A stretch of DNA of 64,000 nucleotides from DAOUBP01 sp964513075 (GTDB taxonomy: Bacteria; Chloroflexota; Anaerolineae; CG2-30-64-16): contig CAZELR010000015.1 in assembly GCA_964513075.1 (NCBI GenBank), positions 1 to 64,000 of the forward strand, in the 5' to 3' direction. Shown one piece after another: positions 24,206 to 34,400 of the stretch. The translations under genes were made by a program, and so were the position numbers. Position 1 is the stretch's first letter. Each line of letters starts with the position of its first letter. Under the pieces are notes generated by a model that worked only from the letters and a program-made list of their open reading frames with translations, made no database searches and had not been told where the DNA came from.

Positions 24206-25245
24206 GCACCACTGCACGGTCCGACAGCCACGCCTTGCTAATCGGTATCGGGGCTTATCGTTACCTGAATCCGTTAGCGAGAACGGCATCCGACGCCCGC
24301 GATATCGGCGATCTGCTTTCGGTGCAAGGAGTTCCGCCCGCCAACCTTACCCTGCTCCCAGACGAAAACGCATCGAAGGCAGCTATCGGCGATCAACTGG
24401 TTCGGCTGGCGCAGTCTGCTGGGCCGGATGATACCATCGTGATCTTCTTTTCAGGGCACGGCGCCCAAGTGGCCGGCGGCCCGGCCTCAGGCGAGTATCT
24501 CTGTCCGGTGGATGCCAAGCTCGATGATCCCCGTGGTACGATGATCTCAAGCGCGGAATTCACGGTCGCTCTGCGTGCAATTCGGGCGCGGCGGCTGGTA
24601 GTGTTTCTGGATGCCTGCCACGCCGGCGGCGTCGGCGAGCCCAAGGACCCCACTACAACGATCAAGGCCGGGTTGACCGAGACCGCGTACGCCGAGCTGG
24701 CGGGCGGCGGCGCCCGCGTCATCATCGCGTCCTGTCGTCCGGACGAGGTCTCCTGGGAGCTGCCGGGGATGCGCAACGGACTTTTCACCCATCATTTGCT
24801 TACAGGCCTACGCAAGGGAGCGGCGAGGAGCGACGGCACGGTCTGGATGAGCGCCTTATTCGGCTATGTATACGACCAGGTCTCCCGGACGGGCTATCAG
24901 CACCCCTATCAAAAGGCGGCTGGGGAAGATTTCGTCGTCAGCGTGACCGCGCAACCCGGGCCGGCCGGCCAACCTGCCGCAGGAGCAGATATGCCCTCGG
25001 ATGTCAACGAGATCGATCCGACGTCCCTGCGCCGCGCCATGCACGACGCCTACGACCGCGAGGAGTTTCTGTTGCTCTGCAGCGACTTGGGGGTGAACTA
25101 CGACGACCTGCGCGGCGAAGCACTTCAAACCAAAATCATGTACTTGATCGACAAGATGGTCAGGACCCGGCAGTATGAGAAGTTGGTCCGGAAGGTGATG
25201 GAAGACAGGCCACTTCTGGGTCAAGAGTTACTTGATCGAGTTTGA
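24202..25245 (+). CDS. caspase-like (metacaspase/orthocaspase) protease with C-terminal EAD
   Basis: 347 residues. Peptidase C14-type domain, residues ~8-250: HALLIGIGAY opening strand, catalytic His in FFSGHGAQ (H86), catalytic Cys in LDACHAGG (C139); both are intact. Residues ~272-338 are the EAD (EEFLLLCSDLGVNYDDL), matching those of the TPR and membrane proteins just upstream. It overlaps the membrane protein by 4 bp. Such proteases cut after Arg/Lys or Asp in known families; the specificity here cannot be read. Likely executioner of the EAD module, cleaving cellular targets upon assembly. Confidence 0.88.
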   Translation: MSTTARSDSHALLIGIGAYRYLNPLARTASDARDIGDLLSVQGVPPANLTLLPDENASKAAIGDQLVRLAQSAGPDDTIVIFFSGHGAQVAGGPASGEYLCPVDAKLDDPRGTMISSAEFTVALRAIRARRLVVFLDACHAGGVGEPKDPTTTIKAGLTETAYAELAGGGARVIIASCRPDEVSWELPGMRNGLFTHHLLTGLRKGAARSDGTVWMSALFGYVYDQVSRTGYQHPYQKAAGEDFVVSVTAQPGPAGQPAAGADMPSDVNEIDPTSLRRAMHDAYDREEFLLLCSDLGVNYDDLRGEALQTKIMYLIDKMVRTRQYEKLVRKVMEDRPLLGQELLDRV

Positions 25246-25291
25246 AGCATACAAGGGTGTCAGTTACCTGTGAAGTAAGTCGCGATAGACT

Positions 25292-25339
25292 CGCCGTTCA
25301 CGCCGGTGGATCGGGAGGCGGATTATCGGGAGGCGTGGG
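25292..25339 (+). repeat. second copy of the methylase 3' tail
   Basis: 48 bp matching 21484-21531 with one mismatch (G/C). In the methylase gene it encodes PFTPVDREGDYREAW; here the same text (PFTPVDREADYREAW) continues in frame into the giant surface-protein gene but lacks a start. It is a remnant of a methylase C-terminus. Together the copies bracket the EAD gene trio as a direct repeat. Confidence 0.85.
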
Positions 25340-25362
25340 GGCGTTTTGAGAGGGAGGCCGGA

Positions 25363-28300
25363 ATGAAACGGTTACGCTTTGGTTGGGCACTGGTTCTACT
25401 GATGGCTGCGTTTGCTGGACTATCTGGCTCAGCGGCCGCCTCACCAAACACACAGACCACTGGAGGGTGGACCAGCGAATGTGTGGATTGTCCGTTTTCC
25501 TCGGTTAGCTACTCTAGCCGGGCCCTAGCTGTGGACAGCCAGGGGCGCCCGCATGTCGCCTTGGCTGGGGGTCGCCTGTACTACGGCTGGTATGACGGTG
25601 CGCGCTGGCGGGTCCAGATTGTAGATGACAGTATAGTCAACAGCAGTAAGGCCACGCTTGCTCTCGACAGCCTGGATCGTCCCCATATCGCTTATCAGGA
25701 GGATCACTCTATCAAGCTAATAAGCTGGGATGGTACCGCTTGGCTGGTGGCTGAGACTATCGCGGTCCCAGACGCTGCGCCAAGCCTTTCTTCCATGGTG
25801 CTGGATGGTTCTGGGCACCCGCTGGTGGTCTACAGCGGAACCGGATACCTCAAATACGCGTTCTGGGATGGTGAACAGTGGCGAACACGGGCTATCGAAC
25901 GGGATGCAGGTGGCAGTGTGGGGTTAGCGGCAGATACCAACGGGCGCCCCCACATCAGCTACTACGATACCCTCCATGAAGATCTCAAATATGCCACCTG
26001 GAACGGCGCTCAATGGCAGATTACGGTGATTGACAGCGCTGGCGACGTGGGCGCGGCCAGTGCCATCGCCCTGGACCCACAAGACCGACCGCAGATCGCA
26101 TATCAAGACACAACCAACCAGGATCTCAGGTATGCCTCGTGGGACGGTCAGCGCTGGCTGACCGAGACAGTCGACAGCGAGGGCAACGTCGGCGCGAATC
26201 TTTCGTTGGCTGTGGATGCGGATGGACAACCACATATCAGCTATCGTGACCAGAGCAACAGCCGGCTCAAATACGCCAATCGCTCGGCCGGCGCATGGCG
26301 TACGCAGGTGGCCGATACCGAGCCTGGGGGGAACTCCACTTCGATAGCGGTGGATCGACAGGGACACCCGCATATCTGTCACTTCAGCGGGAATCCGTGG
26401 GATTTCCGCCATACCACCTGGGACGGTGCCCGCTGGCAGGCGGAGTTCGTCTTTGAAGGGGGGCGGACGGGTGAGCACGCTACCCTGGCCCTCGGTCCTT
26501 CTGGCGCGCCGCACGTCGTCTACTGGGATATGACGCATGACGCCATCAAACATGCCCAATGGGACGGCAGCGAGTGGCGAATTGACCGGGTCATAGGCGC
26601 CACCGCCGCGACAAACATCAATCTTGTTGTGGATATGGAAGGCTGGCCTCGATTCGTCTATCAGGACGGAACTCCCCCGGCAGTCAAGTACGCGGCCTGG
26701 GATGGACAGCGCTGGCAATTTGAGGTTGCCAGCGAGGTGCTCAAAGGAACCCTGGGTGTATCGCTGGCGCTCGATAGCCAGGGACGCTCCCACCTCAGCT
26801 ATTTCGATGACAACACTCACAGCCTCATCTACGGCTGGCGCGACACTGACAATTGGCATCAACAAAGCGTTGACTATAATCTCAACACTAGTCTGACATC
26901 TCCTCACCGTTCCGCTCTCAAGCTGGATCGGCAAGATCGACCTTGCATCGCCTATAATGATAGCGTTGCTGGAGACCTCAAGTATGCGACATGGGATGGC
27001 GGCCATTGGCGCATCGAACTGGTTGACGCGGAAGGCGATGTTGGTCAGTCCATTGCGCTCGCACTCGATAGACAGGGCAGACCGCACATCGCTTATCACG
27101 ACACAACTCATGAGAGTGTCAAATACGCTAGTTGGACTGACGGCGGATGGCGAGTTGAGACTGTACAGAACGGCACCCTGAAGGGCACTTCCACCGCGAT
27201 TGCGCTGGACTCGCTGGACCAGCCGCGCATCCTCTATTTTACAACTCCCGACCCCGCACAATCGTCAAACGTTGCGGTCCTGTTGGCTCAGCAGACGACC
27301 GCGGGCTGGCAAGTTGAGACCGTAGCCGGAGACGTTACGAAATGGGATCCTGCATCGCTGTCCATCGATGCGGCGGATCAGCTTCATATCACTTACGTCG
27401 ATTACCACCCGATAGGGGTGAGATATGCCCGATCCAGCGGCGCACCGGCACCCTCGTTGGGGACAATCCCGAATCCGGACGGCAACGGCGACTATCTCCT
27501 CTCGTGGTCCACAGCGCCTGTCGCCTTCGCCAACGGCACCGTGAGGAGTACATCAGAGGAAGCAACCTACCGGGTTGCCGAGTTCGGCGCTCCGATGCTT
27601 AGCTACCAGGGCCAGCGTTACGAAGGGTCGGAAACACAGGTTGCGATCACAGATCAGCAAGGCGGCACGTGGTGCTACCGCGTGCAGGCAAACGGCAGCG
27701 GCTGGCAAGGACCCTGGAGCGCGCCCGGCTGCGTCTCGGTCAAACCGGCCGCGCCTGTCTTGCTGCCTATCAACAACCCAAACCACAACGGCGACTACGC
27801 TGTCGCGTGGAACGCGCCCCTCGGGGCCGAGAGTTTCATACTGGAAGAAAGCGCTCAGCCGGGCTTCACCTCAGCCAGTGTAGTCTACCGAGGAGCGCAC
27901 GCTTCGGCCTCCGTTGCCGGCCGCTTGCAGGGCATCTACTACTACCGCGTGCGGGCGGCGAATCCGGCCGGCGCAGGTCCATGGAGTAATGCCGGTTTCA
28001 CCATCGTGGATAAAGCACCCACCCCCACCTACACGCCCACGGCAACGCCGACAGCGACGGCGACGCGCACCCCGGTCGTCACGAATACCCGGACACGGAC
28101 GCCCACCCCGACGCGCACTCCGACGCGGACCCGCACGCCGACTTTTACGCCGACTCGGACGCCGACCGCCGCGGTGAGCGGCGCGCAGATACAGGTCGCG
28201 TGGGCCATGCCCACGCGACCTGTAAGCTATCAGGGCGAGCGATTCTTTTATCGCAGTATGACATATGTGAACTTCGGCGGCTCCGTGCGACTGGCGGCTA

Positions 28301-31300
28301 CGTCATTCAGTTCAGAACAACCCTGGGTTGACGACGTGATCTCTATCACAATAACGCAGCCCAACGGCAGTCAACGCGAATTCACCTATGACTTCAGCCG
28401 GGGCTGCAGTGGAGGTATTCACCCGGCCGGCCCATTCGACCTCACGTCTCTGTTCGGTTTCGGCGTCAATACGATCTATGTTGAATTTCGCGACCTCTGC
28501 GGTAGCGTCGTGGGAAACAGCTCTTTCTGGCTCGTGGGCGAAAATCGTGTCGTCACCTACACGCCCACTCGCCCGCCTGTCGGCACGCTCACGCCCACCC
28601 GAACACCGACCGCTACCCCCACCGTGCCGCCCCCGGCGGCCGACTTCAACGCCGACCCCATCGTTGGCGCCGCGCCGCTGCAAGTTGGCTTTGCGGATCG
28701 ATCGACAGGGCAGATCGCCGAGCGAACCTGGGATTTCGGTGATGGCGCGACCGCGACATCTCAGAACCCTTCGCACGTCTACAGCACACCCGGACGTTAC
28801 ACCGTGTCGCTGCACGTGAAAGGCCCGGGCGGTACGGACGTCGAGACGAAAACAGAATACATCGAAGCCTTGCCTGTGCCCCGCGTGGTCTCGACAGCGC
28901 CCACGGCAAACGCGACCGATGTGCCCATTCGGCTGCCGCAAATCGTGGCCGGCTTCGATATACCGATGGATCGCAACACTTTCACGGCCGCCAACGTCAG
29001 TGTGGTGGGAGCTGACGGCCATCGACTCGCCGGGCGCGTGAGCGCTGTGAACAGCATGACCATCGGCTTCGCGCCGACTGAAAAGCTGGCCTATGGTCTC
29101 AGCTATGCCGTAGCTCTCGGCAGCGGCATTCGCTCGGCCCGCGGTGTGCCGCTTGTGCCGTATACCTGGTCCTTCGAGGCTGAGCCAGGGACGGTCGATC
29201 TTGAGCCCACCTTGATCGACGTCAACCAGGGCGTGCGCAACCCCCAGTCCTACGTGGCGGGGCGCCAAACCGTCGTGCGCGTCTTCGTCAGGAACAACGG
29301 GCAGTCTGCGGAAGTTGACCCTGTCACGGTGCAACTGACGATTCAGGAACAGGGGCCCGGCGGCGCCCAAGTGCTGTGCCGGGCCACGAAGAGCGTCAAG
29401 CAACAGTACTCATCCCAGGATCTGGCCCTGGGGCGTGATGCGTTCAACTTCGAACTCGCCGGCGGCGCCTGCGGGACCCGGATCGACCTGCAGGCAGGCA
29501 AGTCCTACCGCTTTGCGGCGGAAGCCCTGCCGGGGGAGGGCGTCATCGATCTGGACCCGGGGAACAACACCCTCGAGACATCGATCCCTGCCGTCATCGC
29601 AGGGCCTCAGGTGAGCATCCTGATCGCGCGGATCGTGCCCGACAGCGAGGGGGGTGATTGGCGCTCGCCCGATCCGGGCGAGGTGCCGAGCCTCGGCCTC
29701 ATCGAGCAGATGTGGCCGTTCGCGCAGCGGCCTCAAGGCGAGGCCATTCGCGTGATCGAGGGACTGACCATCCGCGGGGCGCAAAATGCATCGGACGAAC
29801 CGGCGGTCTGGCGCCAGCTTATGTTCCAGCGCGGCGCCAGCGGCGCCGACTATGCCATCGCCTATTTTGGCAGCAACGCCCAAACCAGCGATGGCGTCGA
29901 CCATGGCGAAGCGTGGGCCTATGCGGCTAGCCGCATCGCGCTGATCGGGACGCGACCGCTGGGGATGCATGTTCCCTTGTTGGTAGCGCATGAAGCGGGG
30001 CATCTATTCGGCCTGGGAGAGGACTACGTAGAGAATCCCGACGGGAACACCTGCATGGCCTGGCCGGACGAAGGCGCCTTTGACCCGTTCACCATGACGT
30101 CCGGCGAGCTGCGGGTCAACAACGATGGTCTGTCCGCCAAACGCGGGAGCACCATGTGCGTGGACACGCTGGGTTCATACCGACCGGGTGCTCAAGGGGC
30201 AATGCTCTACTGGCCCAGGACGGCGCACTACAACGCGGTCCTCAACAACCTGCAAGCCCGCGCAGCGGTCCGCGCGGCCAGTCTCAGCGGAGACGCCCTG
30301 GTGGTATCGGGCGTGATCTCGCCTACCGGGCAGGGGCTGCTCAGCACTGCGCAGCGATTGCCGCTGGCTTACTTCGACCAGGACAGCGGTGGCCCCTACC
30401 GCGTAGAACTGCTCGACGCTGCGGGCCAGGTCCTGGCAGGCTTGGGCTTCGATGTGGACTTTACGGTGTTCGTCGACGGCCCCGCGGGCAACGGGCCCAC
30501 CGGACTCGTTCCCGCGTCCTTCGTACTCTCTTTCGCGTATCGAGAAGACGTGGCACGCGTGATCCTGCGTCACGATGGACAGGCGTTGGCTGCACTGACA
30601 CCGAGCGCGGCCCCCCCTGCCGTAACACTGGAGCGCCCTGTGGGGGGCGAACACTGGGACGGCGTTCAACGCATCCGCTGGAGTGCTGCCGACGCGGACG
30701 GTGACAGCTTGACCTACGACCTGCTCTACAGCCGTAACGGAGGCGGCACTTGGGAGCCGGTCACGTCTGGACTGGAACAATCGTGGTACGACTGGGATAC
30801 CCGCTACGTCGCGGGGTCGCAGCAGGCGCGGCTTCGCGTGGTCGCCGGCGACGGTTTCTACTCCACGTGGAGCACGTCTGCCGCCGATTTCACTGTGGTC
30901 TCCAAGCCGCCACGGGCGGTGATCGAGCAGCCGGCCGCCAACGCATCCTACCTGGAAGGTCAGCCCATCCGCCTGCGAGCCGCCGCGTGGGACCCGGAAG
31001 ATGGCAGCCTGACGGCAGAGCAACTCACCTGGACCACCCCTGTCAGTGGTACGTTGGGGCACGGCGCTGAACTTGAAGTATCCTCCTTACCTCCTGGTAG
31101 CCACCTCCTGACGCTGCAGGCGATGGACTCCGAAGGCCGTTCCACGACGGCGCAGGTGTACGTCGAGGTGGCCGCGGATGCTGACGGCGACCGCATGGCC
31201 GACGACTGGGAGCGTGCGTTCGGGCTTGAGGTTGGGACCGATGATGGCTGGCAGGATTTCGATCTTGACGACCTATCGAACCGCGATGAATACGCCTTGG

Positions 31301-31440
31301 GCACCGATCCGCTCCGCGGCGATACCGATGGGGATGGCATGCGCGACGGAGACGAAATCCGACTGGGGTCAAACCCGCGGGACCCGAATTCGGTCGGCTG
31401 GCTTAGGGCGTATCTACCCCTATTGTTGAAAAATCGCTAG
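25363..31440 (+). CDS. giant secreted multidomain metalloprotease-like protein
   Basis: 2,025 residues from ATG 25363 (GGGAGG upstream). Order: signal peptide (~1-27); fourteen ~48-residue units of the form GRPHIAYxD…LKYAxWDGxxW (~45-695), probably beta-propeller; fibronectin-III-like domains; Thr/Pro-rich linker (~886-936); a beta domain; second linker; PKD domain (WDFGDGATATSQNPSHVYS, ~1093-1170); Ig-like Big_5; CARDB-like; a metzincin-type protease region with HEAGHLFGLGED (His ligands at 1543, 1547, 1553); two further Ig-like domains; type-3 thrombospondin calcium repeats (DADGDRMADDWE, DTDGDGMRDGDE); C-terminal YLPLLLKNR. Expected at the cell surface or outside. It lies 11 bp before the helicase gene in a defence operon, which is odd. 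Confidence 0.85.
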   Translation: MKRLRFGWALVLLMAAFAGLSGSAAASPNTQTTGGWTSECVDCPFSSVSYSSRALAVDSQGRPHVALAGGRLYYGWYDGARWRVQIVDDSIVNSSKATLALDSLDRPHIAYQEDHSIKLISWDGTAWLVAETIAVPDAAPSLSSMVLDGSGHPLVVYSGTGYLKYAFWDGEQWRTRAIERDAGGSVGLAADTNGRPHISYYDTLHEDLKYATWNGAQWQITVIDSAGDVGAASAIALDPQDRPQIAYQDTTNQDLRYASWDGQRWLTETVDSEGNVGANLSLAVDADGQPHISYRDQSNSRLKYANRSAGAWRTQVADTEPGGNSTSIAVDRQGHPHICHFSGNPWDFRHTTWDGARWQAEFVFEGGRTGEHATLALGPSGAPHVVYWDMTHDAIKHAQWDGSEWRIDRVIGATAATNINLVVDMEGWPRFVYQDGTPPAVKYAAWDGQRWQFEVASEVLKGTLGVSLALDSQGRSHLSYFDDNTHSLIYGWRDTDNWHQQSVDYNLNTSLTSPHRSALKLDRQDRPCIAYNDSVAGDLKYATWDGGHWRIELVDAEGDVGQSIALALDRQGRPHIAYHDTTHESVKYASWTDGGWRVETVQNGTLKGTSTAIALDSLDQPRILYFTTPDPAQSSNVAVLLAQQTTAGWQVETVAGDVTKWDPASLSIDAADQLHITYVDYHPIGVRYARSSGAPAPSLGTIPNPDGNGDYLLSWSTAPVAFANGTVRSTSEEATYRVAEFGAPMLSYQGQRYEGSETQVAITDQQGGTWCYRVQANGSGWQGPWSAPGCVSVKPAAPVLLPINNPNHNGDYAVAWNAPLGAESFILEESAQPGFTSASVVYRGAHASASVAGRLQGIYYYRVRAANPAGAGPWSNAGFTIVDKAPTPTYTPTATPTATATRTPVVTNTRTRTPTPTRTPTRTRTPTFTPTRTPTAAVSGAQIQVAWAMPTRPVSYQGERFFYRSMTYVNFGGSVRLAATSFSSEQPWVDDVISITITQPNGSQREFTYDFSRGCSGGIHPAGPFDLTSLFGFGVNTIYVEFRDLCGSVVGNSSFWLVGENRVVTYTPTRPPVGTLTPTRTPTATPTVPPPAADFNADPIVGAAPLQVGFADRSTGQIAERTWDFGDGATATSQNPSHVYSTPGRYTVSLHVKGPGGTDVETKTEYIEALPVPRVVSTAPTANATDVPIRLPQIVAGFDIPMDRNTFTAANVSVVGADGHRLAGRVSAVNSMTIGFAPTEKLAYGLSYAVALGSGIRSARGVPLVPYTWSFEAEPGTVDLEPTLIDVNQGVRNPQSYVAGRQTVVRVFVRNNGQSAEVDPVTVQLTIQEQGPGGAQVLCRATKSVKQQYSSQDLALGRDAFNFELAGGACGTRIDLQAGKSYRFAAEALPGEGVIDLDPGNNTLETSIPAVIAGPQVSILIARIVPDSEGGDWRSPDPGEVPSLGLIEQMWPFAQRPQGEAIRVIEGLTIRGAQNASDEPAVWRQLMFQRGASGADYAIAYFGSNAQTSDGVDHGEAWAYAASRIALIGTRPLGMHVPLLVAHEAGHLFGLGEDYVENPDGNTCMAWPDEGAFDPFTMTSGELRVNNDGLSAKRGSTMCVDTLGSYRPGAQGAMLYWPRTAHYNAVLNNLQARAAVRAASLSGDALVVSGVISPTGQGLLSTAQRLPLAYFDQDSGGPYRVELLDAAGQVLAGLGFDVDFTVFVDGPAGNGPTGLVPASFVLSFAYREDVARVILRHDGQALAALTPSAAPPAVTLERPVGGEHWDGVQRIRWSAADADGDSLTYDLLYSRNGGGTWEPVTSGLEQSWYDWDTRYVAGSQQARLRVVAGDGFYSTWSTSAADFTVVSKPPRAVIEQPAANASYLEGQPIRLRAAAWDPEDGSLTAEQLTWTTPVSGTLGHGAELEVSSLPPGSHLLTLQAMDSEGRSTTAQVYVEVAADADGDRMADDWERAFGLEVGTDDGWQDFDLDDLSNRDEYALGTDPLRGDTDGDGMRDGDEIRLGSNPRDPNSVGWLRAYLPLLLKNR
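25500..27440 (+). repeat. fourteen-unit propeller-type repeat array
   Basis: Units of ~144 bp, each with a Gly/Asp-Arg-Pro-His-Ile core followed by LKYA-WDG-W. I count fourteen by eye, consistent with two seven-bladed propellers. The units are diverged (no long exact DNA repeats), so the array is old. Confidence 0.65.
28018..28172 (+). repeat. Thr/Pro/Arg-rich linker coding repeat
   Basis: Low-complexity ACGCCGAC-type repeats encoding TPT/RTPT units. A shorter second tract lies at 28558-28634. Such stalks are common in surface proteins and are probably glycosylated. Confidence 0.7.
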
Positions 31441-31450
31441 ACAGGGTACT

Positions 31451-34400
31451 ATGCTGCCACTCACTCTCGCTGACGAAATCCGAGCCACGATCCTGGACTA
31501 CCTGTCCACGACCTTCAACTTCCAGGATGCGGCGGTCGAACGCGCGCTGCTGGATTTCCTGGAGCAGCCGCAGGGCGGCCTGTTCAAGGGACCGTATGTG
31601 CGCCTGCGGCTGCCGTTCAAGGTCATCGGGCCGGACGAAGTCGTCCCCCTGACGATTCAGCCGCCGTTTGCGCCGTACGTGCATCAGGCGCGCGCCTTCG
31701 AACGGTTGACGGCGCAGGATGGTCACGTCCCGCAGCCCACGCTGATCACCACCGGCACCGGGTCGGGCAAGACCGAGTGCTTTCTCTATCCCATCCTGGA
31801 CTACTGCTACGCCCACCGCGGCGAAGGCGGCGTCAAGGCGATCGTCCTCTACCCGATGAACGCGCTGGCCACCGATCAGGCCGGCCGCCTGGCCCGGCAG
31901 ATTCACGCCGACGCGCGCCTGCGCGGGCAAGTCACCGCGGGCATCTACATCGGCGGGGATGGCAGCGGCTCCCGCCATATGACGCCAGACCACCTGATCG
32001 AGGATCGAGCTATCCTGCGCGAAAACCCGCCGGACATCTTGCTGACCAACTACAAGATGCTCGATTTCCTCCTGCTGCGGCCGGACGACAAGCGCCTCTG
32101 GCGTCGCAACGGGCCGGAGACGCTGCGCTTCCTGGTGCTGGATGAGCTGCACACCTACGACGGCGCCCAGGGCTCCGACGTGGCCTGCCTGATCCGCCGC
32201 CTGCAGGCCCGGCTGGGCACGCCGTCCGATTACCTGTGTCCGATCGGCGCCTCGGCCACCGTGATCAGCGAGACGGGCGACACCGCCCAGGCGTTGGCAG
32301 CCGTCGCGGCCGAAGTGACCGGCATCCCGTTCGCCGCGACGGCCATCGTCGACGAGGAGCGCGCGTCCCTGGTCGAATTCCTGCCCCGCGCGGCGACCCG
32401 GCTGGCGCTGCCGACCAACCATGAGGCGTTGGCCGAGGTGCGTGGCGAACGTTACGCCGACTACGTGGGCCGCCAGCTGCGCCAGTGGTTCGGCGCTGAG
32501 CTGGATCCATTCGCCCTGTCCGCGGCCTTACAGGAACACGCTTTCCTGCACGCGCTGCTGGCCTGTGCGCGCGATGAGATCCTGCCGTGGGACGCGCTGA
32601 TCGAACGCCTGGCCAAGTGGGATCCCGACTTCGCGGCCCAGCGGCCGGCGGCCCGCGCGCGGCTGCTTGGTTCCTTCCTGGCGCTCATCTCCCACGCCAA
32701 GGTCGAGCCAAAGGACCCCAAGCCGTTCCTCACCCTGCAGGCCCAGCTCTGGGTGCGTGAGATGAGCCGGCTGATGCGCGCCGTGGAGGCCAACCCGCGC
32801 TTCTTCTGGCGCGATGATGTGCCCCTGAACGCGGCCGTGCGCGGCCTGCCCGCGTATTTCTGCCGGGAGTGCGGGCAATCAGGCTGGCTGGCGCTCCAAC
32901 ACGAAGGCGATGACGCGCTGACGGATGACGCGCGGCTGATCTACAAGGCCTACTTCGACCACCACAAAAGCGTCCGCTACGTCTATCCCGGCGTGCGCGC
33001 CGACGAGCTGCCCGGCACGGGCACGCGCCTCTGTCCCGGCTGCCTGGGCCTGGGGACCAGCGCCTGCTGCGACGCCTGCCAGTGTGCCACCCTGCCGGTC
33101 ATCGTCCAGGCGGAGCAGAGCACAGTGGCCGCCGGCCAGCCGCCGCGCGATCTGCAGCGCTGCCCGGCCTGCGGCACCGACGGCGCGCTCAGCATCGTCG
33201 GCAGCCAGGGCGCCAGCCTCTCGTCGGTGGCCATCAGCCATCTGTTCACCTCGCCGCTCAACAGCGACAAGAAGCTGCTGGCATTCACCGACTCGGTGCA
33301 GGACGCCGCGCACCGGGCAGCCTTCTTCGGCGCGCGCACCTACCGCTTCAGCCTGCGCACGGCGTTCCAGGCCACCCTGCCCCCGGACGGAGCCATCCCG
33401 CTCGCCGAGCTGGCCCCGCGGACGCTGGCCTACTGGGGCGCGCAGTGGGAGGGCACGCCCCACAAGGGCCAGAAGCTGGCCGCCACCTTCATGCCGCCCG
33501 ACCTGGGCTCGCTGCCGGAGTATCGGCGCTATATCGACACGCCGGACGGGCCGCTGCCGCCAGACCTGCGCGGCGCGCTCCTGGCTCGGCTCTCCTGGGA
33601 GGCCGTCATGGAGTACGGCTTCAGTGCGCGGCTGGGCCGCTCCCTGGAGAAAGCCGGCAGCTCCGTCGCTGCGCCCGACCCGGCGCCCCTGGCCGCGGGC
33701 GTTGAGCGCCTCGGCCTGATCCTGCCGGCCGAAATCGGGCTGCTGCACAACGTCCCCCCCGATGCGATCCGGCATTTCGTCGTCGGGTTGCTGGAGCGCA
33801 CGCGCACGCGCGGGGGCGTGGATCATCCGCTGCTGCGGCGTTTCGTCGGCGAAGGCGGCAACTGGTATCAGCTGACCAAGCGCCAGGAGCCGCTCCTCTC
33901 GCCCTTCCACAAGCGCTCCCGCTTCCCGAAATTCCTCACCGATGCGCCGGTGCGTGACGTCTTCGACGTCTTCAGCACGCAGAGCAAGCGGGCCACCTGG
34001 TACACCGACTGGGCGCGCCGCACATTGACTCCGGATCTCAGCACACCCGACATCAACGAGGTCTATCGCCTGACGGTCGAAGCGCTGGCCGACGGTGCGC
34101 TGCTGCGCCGCTACCGGAGCCCTAAGGCCACGGCCTATGGTCTGGAGCCGGCCGCACTTCTGGTGACGCGGCAAACGGCCGGCGTGCGCTGCCCCATCTG
34201 CGGCCACCACCAAACCGTCGCGGCCGACGCCCAGGGTGACTGGATCGACCGCGCCTGCCTCAGCTTCCAGTGTCCCGGCCGCTATGCGCCGGACGACGAT
34301 TTCGGCCAGCACTACTATCGCGCCCTCTACGAGCGCGGCCACGTCGAGCGCATCTTTCCGCACGAGCACACCGGCCTGCTCGAGCGCCGCGCGCGCGAGG

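Noticed and set aside
25924..27261. 445-codon minus-strand frame under the propeller repeats
   Set aside because: It mirrors the repeats of the plus-strand gene; no signal or ribosome-binding site.
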